A program made the position numbers and the translations under genes. Source: a virus. Taken from it: 64,000 nt of DNA. The stretch spans positions 1 to 64,000 of the IMG/VR virus record IMGVR_UViG_3300001398_000002. One strand, written 5' to 3'. The notes below the pieces were generated by a model. That model was not told the DNA's origin. It was given only the letters and a program-made list of their open reading frames with translations, and did no database searches. Below are positions 14,944 through 24,194 of the stretch, one piece after another. Every line of letters starts with the position of its first letter. Position 1 is the first letter of the stretch.

Positions 14944-16215
14944 TCAGCCGAAGACACCCTTCACATCGGGAGCCGAAGCCCAGAGGCTCGAAAGCTTGTC
15001 GATGTCACCACCAGAAGAGGCGTTGCTGCCGCTGCCGATTGTGGACACGCCAGCTGACGGGCGAGTACCGATAGTACGGGTCGAAGCTGTACGGGTCGTG
15101 CCCTGCGAAGCCACCATCGGGATGCCCGAGGTGATTGCGTTGGCATGATTGGCGTTGCGAACTTCTTCGTGGCTGGCGAACAGGGTGGCGAGCACCTCGT
15201 CTTCCGAGCCCAAGCGAATCTCACCGGTATCCATGGAAGTACCTTCCAGTTGGATGTCGTCGAGACCGGCCATGACAGGCTGCTGACCTTCGTCCTGGAG
15301 CATTTGATCCAAGAGTTGGTCGTCGCCCATCTGCTGCTGTTGAGCGGGAGCTTGCGGCATCTGCTGCTGTTGCTGACCCGAGAGAGCTTGCTGGAACAAG
15401 GCCATGACCTGGTCTTGCGGCACGCCCATACCCTGAGCCATTGCATCACAGGCTTTCTTGAAGGCCACGAAAGCTTGCTTCTGCTGCTCTTCCTTGGCTT
15501 CGTCCTGTTGCTGCTGGCCTTGAGCTTGCTTCTGCTGCTGCTCGCCCTTGTCGTCCTCGTCCTTCTTCTTGAAGTTCTCGGGGATCTGACCAGCTTCCTT
15601 GTCCTGCTGGCCCTTTTCCTCGTCGTCCTTCTTCTTGAAGTTCTCGGGGATCTGACCAGCTTGCTTCTTCTCTTCGTCAGCTTGTTGCTGCTGAGCCTGA
15701 GCTTGCTGCTGATCCTGTTGAGCCTGCTTCTGCTGCTGCTCTTCCTCTTTCTCGTCCTCGTCCGCTGCGAGGCGGATTGAAGTCTCGATGAGGGCGGCGT
15801 CGGGCATGTGCATGAATGCAAGTGCCTGATCTTCGATCATCGATTCCGAGGCCTTCTTGGGGAGGCACTTCGTAGCGAGCTTGATGCAGAGGGCGGCCTT
15901 CTTTTCGAGGGTCTCGTCGTCCTGCTCTTGCTGCTCCGCGGCAGTCTTCTCAGAGTGGGTGAAAGTTTCGCCACGCATCTCGGGCATGCCGATCTCGTTG
16001 CGCTTGACTTCGCCACCGGAGTACTCAGCCTTCCAATTCGAGGGGGCGACATCTTCGGCAAAATCCGAAGGGCCACCGATCTCGTACTTGTCGGCTGCTG
16101 GTTGTTGGCTCAAGTGGTCTTGATTCATTGCACGAGGGTCTTCAGCAACCTTGTTGTTGGCGGCTTTGACAATCTCTGCAAGCTTCTCACGATTCCAGGT
16201 GGTGCGTTCGCGCAT
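14944..16215 (-). CDS. Probable scaffolding protein, Gln-rich
   Basis: This encodes 423 residues from the ATG at 16215 (MRERTTWNREKL), preceded by GGAAAGGGTG. The frame is open upstream, but a longer start would run into the protease gene. The central 170 residues are Gln/Lys/Glu/Asp repeats, including two copies of AGQIPENFKKKD, predicted to be helical or disordered. Such acidic or Gln-rich helical proteins between protease and capsid genes are typically internal scaffolds that are degraded on maturation. The C-terminal 100 residues (EEVRNANHANAITSGIP, then a Ser/Thr/Gly tail and SSLWASAPDVKGVFG) may contact the coat protein. No family name is claimed. Confidence 0.65.
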   Translation of the reverse strand: MRERTTWNREKLAEIVKAANNKVAEDPRAMNQDHLSQQPAADKYEIGGPSDFAEDVAPSNWKAEYSGGEVKRNEIGMPEMRGETFTHSEKTAAEQQEQDDETLEKKAALCIKLATKCLPKKASESMIEDQALAFMHMPDAALIETSIRLAADEDEKEEEQQQKQAQQDQQQAQAQQQQADEEKKQAGQIPENFKKKDDEEKGQQDKEAGQIPENFKKKDEDDKGEQQQKQAQGQQQQDEAKEEQQKQAFVAFKKACDAMAQGMGVPQDQVMALFQQALSGQQQQQMPQAPAQQQQMGDDQLLDQMLQDEGQQPVMAGLDDIQLEGTSMDTGEIRLGSEDEVLATLFASHEEVRNANHANAITSGIPMVASQGTTRTASTRTIGTRPSAGVSTIGSGSNASSGGDIDKLSSLWASAPDVKGVFG

Positions 16216-16246
16216 GACGGGATCACCCTTTCCTATGCCTTGTAGT

Positions 16247-16259
16247 GGGGTATAAAGAG
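16247..16259 (-). promoter_or_regulatory. TTTATACCCC motif upstream of the scaffold gene
   Basis: The minus strand reads CTCTTTATACCCC 32 bases before the scaffold ATG, in the short gap after the protease gene. It matches the motif at 10558-10570. It is a possible late promoter element, low confidence, with no recognisable -35. Confidence 0.25.
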
Positions 16260-16270
16260 ATTTACGATTC

Positions 16271-19108
16271 TCAGAGGTCGAATAACTTCCCTTTTGCAAC
16301 AAGGGTATCGACCTCTGACGTGGTTAGTTCACGTCCAACTACCCGACGACAAGCCGCTAGGTAGCTATCTACATCTCCGTAAGCAGACATCCCACCAACA
16401 GCCAAAACGGTGCGGTAGATACGGTGCTCACCAGCAATCTTGACCCCCTGGATCTTGTCCAGAAAGCGAGAGATTGCAAGTACTTCTATTCCTGAGTACG
16501 AAGCCTTTTTGACAGCTTTCCAGCCGCCATTCTTGAACAGCATCAGACCGATCAAGACTTTACGAGCTGCCTCGGAGTCGGGCGTAGAGGCGATAACAAC
16601 CTCTGCCAAACGTCTCCACGAGGCACTCTTCGACACTGCTTCACGGAGCAAAGTGTTGTTCTGATTTTCATCCAAATCAGCACGAGGGGGGAGATCTTTT
16701 TTGTTCATCTCTCCCCGGACCTTCTCAAGAGCCTTCTCTTTGATCAGATCCGCGAGGTTGTCGACCGCCTTATCAATGGGTTGACCCTCTTCCTTCTTAG
16801 GGGTCGCTGCATCAGCACCCTCAAATTGCTCTTCTGAGGGTCCACCCTGTGAAGGGTCCGACACTGCAATCCTTGGGAAGATAGCAGGATTGTTCACATG
16901 GTTAACGACTCTGGCACCATGATTGACATATCCTGAGCGTGCAATTTGCTCACGACGTGTATTATCAATGCGTGCCGCTTTACCGAATTGCGAAGCATCC
17001 GGCACTTGAGTTGGCATCGAGAACGCGAACTGCATCCGATGACCTGCCATTGCAGCTTCCTCAGGAGTGAGGATGTTGCGAAGGACTGCCCCTGTGAAAG
17101 CGGGATTGGCGACCCATGAAGCCTCAATGAACTTGACTGATCGCAAATCAGAGTGGTGCCCACAAAGCTCAACAGCTTTCCTGACTTTACCCAAGGAATC
17201 CATGAAAGAGTTGCCCTTGGAGTATTTGATATGAGCACAGAGCTGAGTCTCATCCTCGGCTACGTTCCCACATTGTGTGCAGGTCGTATGCTGCACAGAA
17301 CACCCCATGCTCAGAGTTTGCAGCTCCTTGGATTGAATCGCCGCAATTAATGGCCTGTGCTTCAACTCAGTGGCTACTAGGATATCTACGTAGACAGTGT
17401 CCCCAAGGTCCCGGGCTGCGGCGTCGATGATACGACCCTTTGAAAGCTCTGGTATTTGAAGATGCTCGACGTAGTTCTGGCCGCCAATGAACGTACGGAA
17501 CGTACCAAGGAGAAGCTTGCGCTCCCACGAATCACTATTGTGAACGGCGACCCCATTTGCTACGTAGGAGTGATCCTCATCGGTCTCAAAATTGTAGACA
17601 GACCCATCGTAATAGCGCTTTTCAACTGAACGAATGGGGAACATCGTTCGTTCAGGAGACACCCTAAATCCTAGAGTGTGCTTGCGCCTATTTTGAACGG
17701 ATCTCCTGTACAGACCCTCTAGGAAAGAACCTCCCAGGAGAGCTTCCGCGTGAACAGATCCTACTTGCAAGGTGTAAGACACACACTCTTTGGTAGGGTC
17801 CGCGACAACAACATAAGACCCGTTGGCTACACGACTACGCTTCCGACCTTGGGCTCGCCGTTCGCCTCTTGTCGCAAAGACCCCCAACCTACCGAAGATT
17901 AGATGCATCTGCGAGATAAGATCTGAGGAAGCAGAGGTTACAGAGATCCACCCACCCGCTGTGGACTCTACGCAGCCATCGCCCTCAATCCAAGCTTGAG
18001 CCACTTCACGTTGGAGATGCAGGGGCCAAGTAAGAACAGAAGCATGTAGTCGCTTTTTCTTAGCGTACTCCGTCGCGTGCTCTTTGATGAACTGCACCAA
18101 TTCCATAGACTGTTGGCTGTAGACACAGACACCATTTTCAGAGACCCTACTGACAGAGGAGCCTACATTGAACTCTTCTTTGAGTAATCGCTGGATTTCA
18201 GCAACCAAAGTGTCTGTTTCATCTAGGCATAATGCGAAATTGACCCCGACAGGAATTGAATCAGGGCCCTCAATAGCTTGCTTGTACTTGACGCTAACTC
18301 TAACAGATTTCTGTTTGTGGTAGAACCCCTCAGCTAGATAATAACCCAACAGCCTGGCCTTACCTGGGGTCACAGCAGTGTCAGAGACACCCTGCAACCT
18401 AGGGCTAGAAAGGAAATCCCCCTTCTCCAACAAAGCTGCCGAAATCCAAGTATAGTCTGGCTTAGGGTTCTTACGAGGTTTTGCCCCGTGCCCTTGAACG
18501 TAGTCCTGGAATCGATGCACAGCGGCTTTGCGCCCTTTACGATCTAAAGGGGTGCCACAACCACAGGCACAAGTTATAGCCGAGGTCATCGCCCACACAG
18601 GATGTTCCGGTGTGAGAGATAACTTACGATTATCTCCAAGGCGCTTGATGTCCCTCAGATAACCTCTGAATGGGTGTTTGAAGGTCTCAAGAACCTTACG
18701 AATTTTGCCTGTATGCGTTACTACAGTATCCCCCACGACCACATCTTCAATAGAACGCTCTGTACCATCACCCATCAAAATTAGGGTACCAGGCACAAAG
18801 CAGTTATTGTTGACGTACTTCGCGGTGTTAGGGGTGATGTAGTAATCTTTGAAGCGGCGATCTATTTGAAAGCCGTTGTCAAACGTACGGCCTAGCGAAC
18901 CCGGACCGTTCTCAGTGTCCACCGAGGCAATGATCGTGCAGTGGCTCAGCATGTACTCTTTGGGGTCGTACTTCTGAACTACCTCTGCATTGGCCTTCTT
19001 GTCGAACACCCCGCCAATGGCCAAAGCCTTCGCACGCAGGTCATCCCATGCCGCCATCGTAACGACGGGCTGAACAACTGCTGCGTTCGCGTACTTTGAA
19101 AATGCCAT
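16271..19108 (-). CDS. Prohead (head maturation) protease-type protein interrupted by an intein
   Basis: This encodes 945 residues including an intein at 103-524. The spliced protein is about 523 residues. Extein segments LSHCTIIASVDTEN, FRTFIGGQNYVEHLQIPELS then KGRIIDAAARDL, VYVDILVATELKHRPLIAAI and LQTLSMGC resemble phage head maturation protease or capsid assembly proteins; a catalytic His/Ser/Asp set was not assigned. A Cys cluster (CTQCGN..C..H, then LCGHHS) may bind zinc. The C-terminal 200 residues are acidic then helical, possibly a scaffold extension. Position between portal and scaffold genes supports the role. Splicing joins NNN to SDSWER and is required for function. Confidence 0.6.
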   Translation of the reverse strand: MAFSKYANAAVVQPVVTMAAWDDLRAKALAIGGVFDKKANAEVVQKYDPKEYMLSHCTIIASVDTENGPGSLGRTFDNGFQIDRRFKDYYITPNTAKYVNNNCFVPGTLILMGDGTERSIEDVVVGDTVVTHTGKIRKVLETFKHPFRGYLRDIKRLGDNRKLSLTPEHPVWAMTSAITCACGCGTPLDRKGRKAAVHRFQDYVQGHGAKPRKNPKPDYTWISAALLEKGDFLSSPRLQGVSDTAVTPGKARLLGYYLAEGFYHKQKSVRVSVKYKQAIEGPDSIPVGVNFALCLDETDTLVAEIQRLLKEEFNVGSSVSRVSENGVCVYSQQSMELVQFIKEHATEYAKKKRLHASVLTWPLHLQREVAQAWIEGDGCVESTAGGWISVTSASSDLISQMHLIFGRLGVFATRGERRAQGRKRSRVANGSYVVVADPTKECVSYTLQVGSVHAEALLGGSFLEGLYRRSVQNRRKHTLGFRVSPERTMFPIRSVEKRYYDGSVYNFETDEDHSYVANGVAVHNSDSWERKLLLGTFRTFIGGQNYVEHLQIPELSKGRIIDAAARDLGDTVYVDILVATELKHRPLIAAIQSKELQTLSMGCSVQHTTCTQCGNVAEDETQLCAHIKYSKGNSFMDSLGKVRKAVELCGHHSDLRSVKFIEASWVANPAFTGAVLRNILTPEEAAMAGHRMQFAFSMPTQVPDASQFGKAARIDNTRREQIARSGYVNHGARVVNHVNNPAIFPRIAVSDPSQGGPSEEQFEGADAATPKKEEGQPIDKAVDNLADLIKEKALEKVRGEMNKKDLPPRADLDENQNNTLLREAVSKSASWRRLAEVVIASTPDSEAARKVLIGLMLFKNGGWKAVKKASYSGIEVLAISRFLDKIQGVKIAGEHRIYRTVLAVGGMSAYGDVDSYLAACRRVVGRELTTSEVDTLVAKGKLFDL
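17537..18802 (-). mobile_element. Intein with LAGLIDADG endonuclease in the protease gene
   Basis: The insert is 422 residues. It begins with Cys103 (CFVPGTLILMGDG), has a block B LTPEHPVW, two LAGLIDADG motifs with acidic residues kept (LLGYYLAEGF and AQAWIEGDGC), a C-terminal block YNFETDEDHSYVANG, and ends VAVHN before Ser525 as the +1 nucleophile. All splicing residues are present, so it should splice. A CxCGCG motif near residue 180 may form a small metal site within the insert. Confidence 0.92.
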
Positions 19109-19112
19109 GGGT

Positions 19113-19472
19113 TCAGATCAACGGTTTGACGCCAAAAAAGCGATCGATCACGCGGTCAACAGAGGAGTACTTCGGGGCTTTTCCGTTCGCCAAGTACTCA
19201 TCAATCATCTTCATGACGGCTTTGACTGGTGGCATGTCATTCACAAGGAACTCTTTGGTGAGAGCTTCCTTCAAAGCATTGAGGGCCCCAGGAGTGGAGT
19301 CCTGGAGGTAGCGACGGACCCTGGCTTCGACCTTCTCTTTAGCCGCAAACAACAACCCCAGACGATAGATGTTGGGCTGCTTAGCTTGCAGCTTCTTGTC
19401 GTACTGGGTCAAACGACCCACCAGAATGGTGAGGAAGCCCTTCACAGTCGGAGGGACGCTTGAAGTCACCAT
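19113..19472 (-). CDS. Hypothetical helical protein
   Basis: This encodes 119 residues, basic and helical (LTQYDKKLQAKQPNIYRLG, LFAAKEKVEARVRRYLQDS, KAVMKMIDEYLANGKAPKYS). There are no Cys, catalytic motifs or membrane segments. It overlaps the preceding gene by 7 nt and is followed after 4 nt by the protease gene. It is a conserved-looking small protein of the head module; function unknown. Confidence 0.6.
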   Translation of the reverse strand: MVTSSVPPTVKGFLTILVGRLTQYDKKLQAKQPNIYRLGLLFAAKEKVEARVRRYLQDSTPGALNALKEALTKEFLVNDMPPVKAVMKMIDEYLANGKAPKYSSVDRVIDRFFGVKPLI

Positions 19473-20176
19473 GATACAGGTTCTCCCCCAGGACCTAGGA
19501 TGTCAGTCTGCTTGATCAGGTACAGATCCTTAGGGCAAGCGAATAGACGCTCACGTTGACCTTCGGCCATCTTGTAGGTGGCCTTTCGCATTGCCGTCCC
19601 ACACTTGGGGCAATTGGGGCAGCGATTGGAGACCTCAGACTTGGTGGCTCGATGGGTGCGATTCTGAGCAGCCCAGTAGGTGGCAGACTTACGAATGAAC
19701 TCCTGGAGAAAGAGATCAATCGAGTTCGAAGCGAAACGATAGAACTTGTCTACTTCATCCTTGAGAGCAGAGTCGTCCGAGAACGAAGCGAATCGGTGCC
19801 ACAGCTCGTCATAGGCCTGAACCTCGTGAGCGCCCTTGTGGAACAGCTTCGCTAGTTCCTTGTGGAACCCAGGAGGCAGCTCAGTTGAGCGCCACATGCT
19901 TGTGGACGCCTCCCTGAGCTGCTCTAAGCCAGGATAATACGAGAAGTTCAAGCTTGGTGGCAGATAGGAAGCGAATTCCTTGTTGACCTTCACGACCTCT
20001 TCGGGAGAGACTCGCTCATTGTCAAATGGCCACTGGACATCAAGAAAGCCGATCCCATGTAGGACCGCGGTGACGCGGCCCACATAGGGTGACAGACTGA
20101 CGCTCCGACTGGAGATGTACTTCTGTACATAGTCCCCAGGCGCAAAGTCGCGAGTTAATTTCCAGTAATCAATCAT
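19466..20176 (-). CDS. Unknown protein with C-terminal zinc ribbon
   Basis: This encodes 236 residues. The N-terminus (FAPGDYVQKYISSR...YVGRVTAVLHGIGFLDVQWP) looks like a small SH3-like beta barrel. The middle is helical. The C-terminus carries a zinc-ribbon-like cluster: SNRCPNCPKCGTAM followed 20 residues later by FACPKDLYL. The start overlaps the endonuclease gene upstream by 4 nt. No family is recognised. Its place between portal and protease genes suggests a head or packaging role. Confidence 0.6.
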   Translation of the reverse strand: MIDYWKLTRDFAPGDYVQKYISSRSVSLSPYVGRVTAVLHGIGFLDVQWPFDNERVSPEEVVKVNKEFASYLPPSLNFSYYPGLEQLREASTSMWRSTELPPGFHKELAKLFHKGAHEVQAYDELWHRFASFSDDSALKDEVDKFYRFASNSIDLFLQEFIRKSATYWAAQNRTHRATKSEVSNRCPNCPKCGTAMRKATYKMAEGQRERLFACPKDLYLIKQTDILGPGGEPVSW

Positions 20177-20841
20177 TTTGCCCGCTTTTTTGCCAAGTAG
20201 GCCTCTGCTGCCTGTGCCAGCTCGGGGTTCTTTTCCAAGTACCCCAGGAACCGATTACAGAAATTGTGAAGGAGTCCGCGAACACACTTCCCACAGGAAG
20301 CTGCCTTACCTGCTGGGCAACAATTGTGGTCATGATCCACAACAACTGATTCTGCTTTTTGCCCCGTTAGAAGCATGGGCTTAGTGCAGAGAGCACACAG
20401 GCCTTTTTGAGCTTCCCACAAGGCTTCAAAGTCAATGTTGTACCGACTACGCTTGTACCCTCTGACGGACTCAGGGTGAGCCAGTGCCCACTCTTTTGTC
20501 CGTTGATTATTGCACTCTTTACAGATTGCAGACAGCCCATCTCGATTTCGGACATCGCTAACGAAGTCCGCCCTCAAAAGAGGGTGCTGGCATTCCTTGC
20601 AGAGCTTTTTATCAAGGTCTTCGACCTTAGAGGAATCTGTCAGGCTATTGCTGATTGCAGTACCTACGGCTTCTCTATCTTCTTGAGACATAGAGGCCCA
20701 TCGAAGGCTCGATACCTTCGATTGCTTTTCCCGAGTTTCCGCACTACAAGGAAGTCTGGGCCCTTTAGGTACGCCCTTAAGAGCCGCAGAGATCTTTGCT
20801 CGACGGGCAGACTCAGCTTCAGCGGTACTAGCTGTCGGCAT
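20173..20841 (-). CDS. Endonuclease VII-type HNH homing endonuclease
   Basis: This encodes 222 residues. The N-terminal region (ARRAKISAALKGVPKGPRLP, then SAETREKQSKVS) is a NUMOD3-like DNA-binding module. The C-terminal 130 residues match the recombination endonuclease VII family: zinc Cys pairs CKECQHP..CKECNNQR, the sequence KGLCALCTKPM, the active-site VVDHDHNCC, and CVRGLLHNFCNRFLGYL. In T4 this fold resolves branched DNA; free-standing phage copies with NUMOD domains are usually homing endonucleases. It lies between two unrelated head-module genes, overlaps the next by 4 nt, and has a weak ribosome-binding site. I favour a mobile endonuclease over a packaging resolvase. Confidence 0.82.
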   Translation of the reverse strand: MPTASTAEAESARRAKISAALKGVPKGPRLPCSAETREKQSKVSSLRWASMSQEDREAVGTAISNSLTDSSKVEDLDKKLCKECQHPLLRADFVSDVRNRDGLSAICKECNNQRTKEWALAHPESVRGYKRSRYNIDFEALWEAQKGLCALCTKPMLLTGQKAESVVVDHDHNCCPAGKAASCGKCVRGLLHNFCNRFLGYLEKNPELAQAAEAYLAKKRAK

Positions 20842-20853
20842 AGAGAGTCAGGT

Positions 20854-21249
20854 TCAAGGGGCTAGGGGACGGCCCGTTGTCGACTTGCCGCTGTTCACCG
20901 CAGATGACTGGTCATCTTTGTAGGCGGACATGTACGGTTCGTCAGCGTCGGTTTGAATCGGCGCCATCGGGTTCTCGAAGGTCGCCATGTACGGCTCATC
21001 CGATTCCTTCTGGATGACCTTGGCCGTCTTGAGGACTTCGATCTGACGGCGAGTCATCGACTCTGGGCCGTAGAAGTGAGCTTCGGCTTCATCAGCAACC
21101 TTGTCCAGGTGGTTGACGAGGGTCTTGGCGTTGTCGAACGACAAGCCCATGGAGGCGAAGTTCGCTTGAATGTCAGAGGCAATGCGATCGAGGTGGCTGA
21201 GCACGGTGCTCGCCTTCTTCGACTGTTCAGCGGAAAGTTTGTTCGGCAT
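20854..21249 (-). CDS. Hypothetical protein, possible virion component
   Basis: This encodes 131 residues with AGAGGAA as ribosome-binding site. The N-terminal 65 residues are helical (ASTVLSHLDRIASDIQANFA, NAKTLVNHLDKVADEAEAHF). The C-terminal tail contains two related peptides, KESDEPYMATFENP and DADEPYMSAYKDD, then a Ser/Gly/Pro end. There are no Cys or catalytic motifs. Function unknown; it lies in the head module. Confidence 0.6.
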   Translation of the reverse strand: MPNKLSAEQSKKASTVLSHLDRIASDIQANFASMGLSFDNAKTLVNHLDKVADEAEAHFYGPESMTRRQIEVLKTAKVIQKESDEPYMATFENPMAPIQTDADEPYMSAYKDDQSSAVNSGKSTTGRPLAP

Positions 21250-21282
21250 GATAGGTTCCTCTCGTGTCTTTCCTGGTAAGTT

Positions 21283-24159
21283 TCAGCCCAGCGCCTTGAT
21301 GGCCTGGAGAAGGGGTAGATAGGCAGCGCGAGCGGCCGGATCGGCGTTGGCTGCTTTGATGACGGTCGACTTGAGCGAAGCGTACTTGTCAGAAGCTTCT
21401 TTTTGCTGCTGACCCTTGTCTTCCTTCTTGTCGTCTTTGTCGTCGCCCTTGCCTTCGAACTTGTCCTTGAGCCATGGCGGCATCTTCTTTTCGTCTTCGG
21501 CCAGACGGTCCGCGAATTCGGTCATCTCGAATGCGGTCTTGGCGTCGACCTTGGCAACCAGGGCTGCGAACTTGCGAACTTCACGTGATGCTTTCATGGT
21601 GGTCACTTCTCCAGTGGGGTCACTTGGTGTGGGAGTAAAAGAAGAAGTGCTATCCGAGGACGACTTCTCACCTGCGGTAACAGTCATGAGGGTTTGGCCA
21701 ATTGCAGGCTCAGGCTCGCCGGCCAACTTCGCCAAAAGCTTGGAGTATTCGGTGGCATTGATTGCACCGTTGTAGCGACTTGAATAGATCGCCAGGTCCA
21801 ATGCCGCCCTGAATTTTGCATCGGGATTCATGCCGCCCTGGGCAACATCCAATAGAGAAGACCCCAGGAACTCTTTGGCTTCAGCCAAAATCGTCCTGTA
21901 GTCGCTGTCCCCTAGATCCCTTTGATGCGGCTGCATCCATCCTGGGTAGTCCGGTGGCCCATAGGCATACGGATCGACACCGTGATAGACACCTGTTTTG
22001 TTGGTAGATCCCATCACAGGTGTTCTAGAATAAGTAAAAACACTAGCAGTCTTGGGAGCCTGCTCGAAAGCATCATCCCAAATACTCGCAGAGTCTTCAG
22101 GTTTCTCGTCCGGGGAAGACGTTACCGGCTTAGTGGGTTCTTTCGGCTCTTCTTCGGCAAATTTGCCTAGAGGCTTCTTGCCTTCGGGGCTGTCCAAGTA
22201 GGCGTGAGCTGCTTTCTCGTGAGCTGCCTTCCGCTTCTCCCAATCTCCGTGCTTCGTCTTCCACTTCTTGTGTAGGTCTGAATACTCCTCATGGTCCACA
22301 CGACCCAAAAGGGTCTGGACCTTGGCCGCCTTCTCTGGCTCCAAGGACCGTAGGCGATCCATCACCTTGGTACGAAACAGCGTCTGTGAGGGGTTGACCT
22401 CATGGTCGTCCCCATAGAGTGCGTTCCGCTTCTGGAAGTACTTGCCGACCTTCTTCAGACCATCAACAATACCTGCTGGTGAGTCTCGTTCCGAGATCGC
22501 TGAGCTAGGCTTGTTGAGGAACTCGTCCTTGGCCAATTGATAGTCGTTGGCCTGCAAGTACGCCTTCGCCATCTTCGATGCTACAGGGTTCCCCTTGACC
22601 TGCTCCAGGAAGTTCCTGACCGCATTGTCCCCTATTTTCGGTGGAGGATCCCCACTAGCCAGGGTGCTGTCATAGACCTTCGTTGCGATCTCGTCAGCCT
22701 TCTCGGGAGGTGTATTCGTCAGCATCGCCTTTGCCAAAGTCGATGTAAGTTTCTCAGGGATTCTAGGCTTACCCGACAGCATCCCTCGATTGGAGAGCTT
22801 CTTGGACAGGGCTTCTTGAGCAGCCATGCTCAAAGCCACAGTCCGCATCTGGTGCTCACGCATTGCCGTCGACTGTTCTTCAGGAGATAGCGACTCGAAT
22901 GGGACTTTCTGGCCTGTTTTAGAGGTACCCATTGCCGGAGGCTTTACCTTGGCTGGATCCGTCTGAAAGAAGTGAGACACCTTCTCTGCGAAGTCCGAGG
23001 GTTTGGCAATCTTCACCCCTAACTTCGCAGTGTTGTAATCCCTCACAAGGGTCTTCACATCCGCAGGATGAAGGCTTGCAAAGTTCGCCGCCATCTCCGG
23101 CTCGAATGTGTTCAGTAGCAAACTCAAAGCCTCTTGCCTCTCCGCCTGGCTGGCCGGATTACGCACCGGATCCGCTATCCCATGCTTCTGGGATTCGGAA
23201 GGTGGCTTGGGGGAGGGCTCCTTTTGGTCTTTCTTGCCCTTCTCTTTGCCCTTGGCGGGGGCTTCGTCAGGTTCAGGGGCTCCTGAGGGGGCGGCATCCA
23301 CCGGCTTCTCCTCGGTCTTCTCCGTGTCTTTGAGGGCTTCCTCTGGAGGCGTGGGCTCGCCTTCGACTGGAGCGGGCTTCTCTGGAAGCTCTACCTTCTC
23401 CTTGGAGGGTTTGCGCTTCGATTCCTCAGCGTCGGCCAAGGGCTCAGGAGCTTTGCCTTTGGGCTTCTCAGCCTCGGCGGGTTTCTCAGGAGTCTTCTTC
23501 CCCTTCGCCTTAGGGGCACTGGGCTTAGTTTCAAGAGCCCGCTTCATGTCCGAGATGGTCTTGATACCCTCGGGAAGCTGGATGTTCTTGAAGAGCTTGG
23601 ATGCCTCGAAGTCGGGGTTCTGCTCCACCATTCCGTGGAAGAACTCCCCAGGGGTCGTGAACTTCTTCAGTGTGGCCTTGAGCTGAGGGTCGTCCTTAGC
23701 CAAAGCTCGGAGAGCATCACCCGCTTGTTGGTAGTGCTGCTCCTTGTTCTCAGGCTTCTTGGGGGTCTCCCCTTCAGCTTTCGGTTCGGCTGGAGCGTCT
23801 ACCTTGGGCTCTTTTGGAGCACTTTCGGCCTCGTCAGAATCAAGGGCCTCGTACTTATCTGGCTGCTCTTTGAGGGTATCAGGGGAAATGTTGACCGTTT
23901 CCCCTGTCTCCTTACTTTTGGCAGGGATCCTCTCAGTGTCCCTGGCGAACCTCTGAGCTATCCGTTGAACCGAACCCCCAATATCCTTGAAATTGCGGCT
24001 TTCGTCGGGATCCCTCTCGCTATCGGAGTCGGATTCCGGACTCACATTTTCCCGACGAAGGTCGCGCCTCGGTGGTTTATACTTGGGAGACGGTCGAACG
24101 AGACGGCTAGCCTCGTCGTCCTGCCTCTCCACAGTGTTCTTGGTCGCCCAACGGTCCAT
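21283..24159 (-). CDS. Large low-complexity acidic/basic protein, head-associated
   Basis: This encodes 958 residues, with AAGGG before the ATG. Residues 1-320 are Lys/Glu/Pro/Ala low complexity and probably disordered. Residues 330-640 are helical with repeats of short hydrophobic helices. A central segment (SRTPVMGSTNKTGVYHGVDP, then AYGPPDYPGWMQP) is Tyr/Gly/Pro-rich. The C-terminus is charged (KMPPWLKDKFEGKGDDKDDK). No enzyme motif is visible. An IAQRFARD segment near the N-terminus weakly resembles the VARF tag. Its place directly after the portal gene suggests an internal head or scaffold-like protein. I do not recognise a family. Confidence 0.6.
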   Translation of the reverse strand: MDRWATKNTVERQDDEASRLVRPSPKYKPPRRDLRRENVSPESDSDSERDPDESRNFKDIGGSVQRIAQRFARDTERIPAKSKETGETVNISPDTLKEQPDKYEALDSDEAESAPKEPKVDAPAEPKAEGETPKKPENKEQHYQQAGDALRALAKDDPQLKATLKKFTTPGEFFHGMVEQNPDFEASKLFKNIQLPEGIKTISDMKRALETKPSAPKAKGKKTPEKPAEAEKPKGKAPEPLADAEESKRKPSKEKVELPEKPAPVEGEPTPPEEALKDTEKTEEKPVDAAPSGAPEPDEAPAKGKEKGKKDQKEPSPKPPSESQKHGIADPVRNPASQAERQEALSLLLNTFEPEMAANFASLHPADVKTLVRDYNTAKLGVKIAKPSDFAEKVSHFFQTDPAKVKPPAMGTSKTGQKVPFESLSPEEQSTAMREHQMRTVALSMAAQEALSKKLSNRGMLSGKPRIPEKLTSTLAKAMLTNTPPEKADEIATKVYDSTLASGDPPPKIGDNAVRNFLEQVKGNPVASKMAKAYLQANDYQLAKDEFLNKPSSAISERDSPAGIVDGLKKVGKYFQKRNALYGDDHEVNPSQTLFRTKVMDRLRSLEPEKAAKVQTLLGRVDHEEYSDLHKKWKTKHGDWEKRKAAHEKAAHAYLDSPEGKKPLGKFAEEEPKEPTKPVTSSPDEKPEDSASIWDDAFEQAPKTASVFTYSRTPVMGSTNKTGVYHGVDPYAYGPPDYPGWMQPHQRDLGDSDYRTILAEAKEFLGSSLLDVAQGGMNPDAKFRAALDLAIYSSRYNGAINATEYSKLLAKLAGEPEPAIGQTLMTVTAGEKSSSDSTSSFTPTPSDPTGEVTTMKASREVRKFAALVAKVDAKTAFEMTEFADRLAEDEKKMPPWLKDKFEGKGDDKDDKKEDKGQQQKEASDKYASLKSTVIKAANADPAARAAYLPLLQAIKALG

Positions 24160-24194
24160 GCACCCTTACGGAATCCATAAAAGGACCGTCAGTC

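Noticed and set aside
14937-14949. Palindrome ggctgaatcagcc
   Set aside because: Short, at the stop codon end of the scaffold gene, with no U tract or repeat elsewhere; not enough for an operator or terminator.
15145-15780. Long plus-strand frame rich in leucine opposite the scaffold gene
   Set aside because: It is the complement of the Gln-rich CAG/CAA repeats. The leucine runs are an artefact, and there is no ribosome-binding site.
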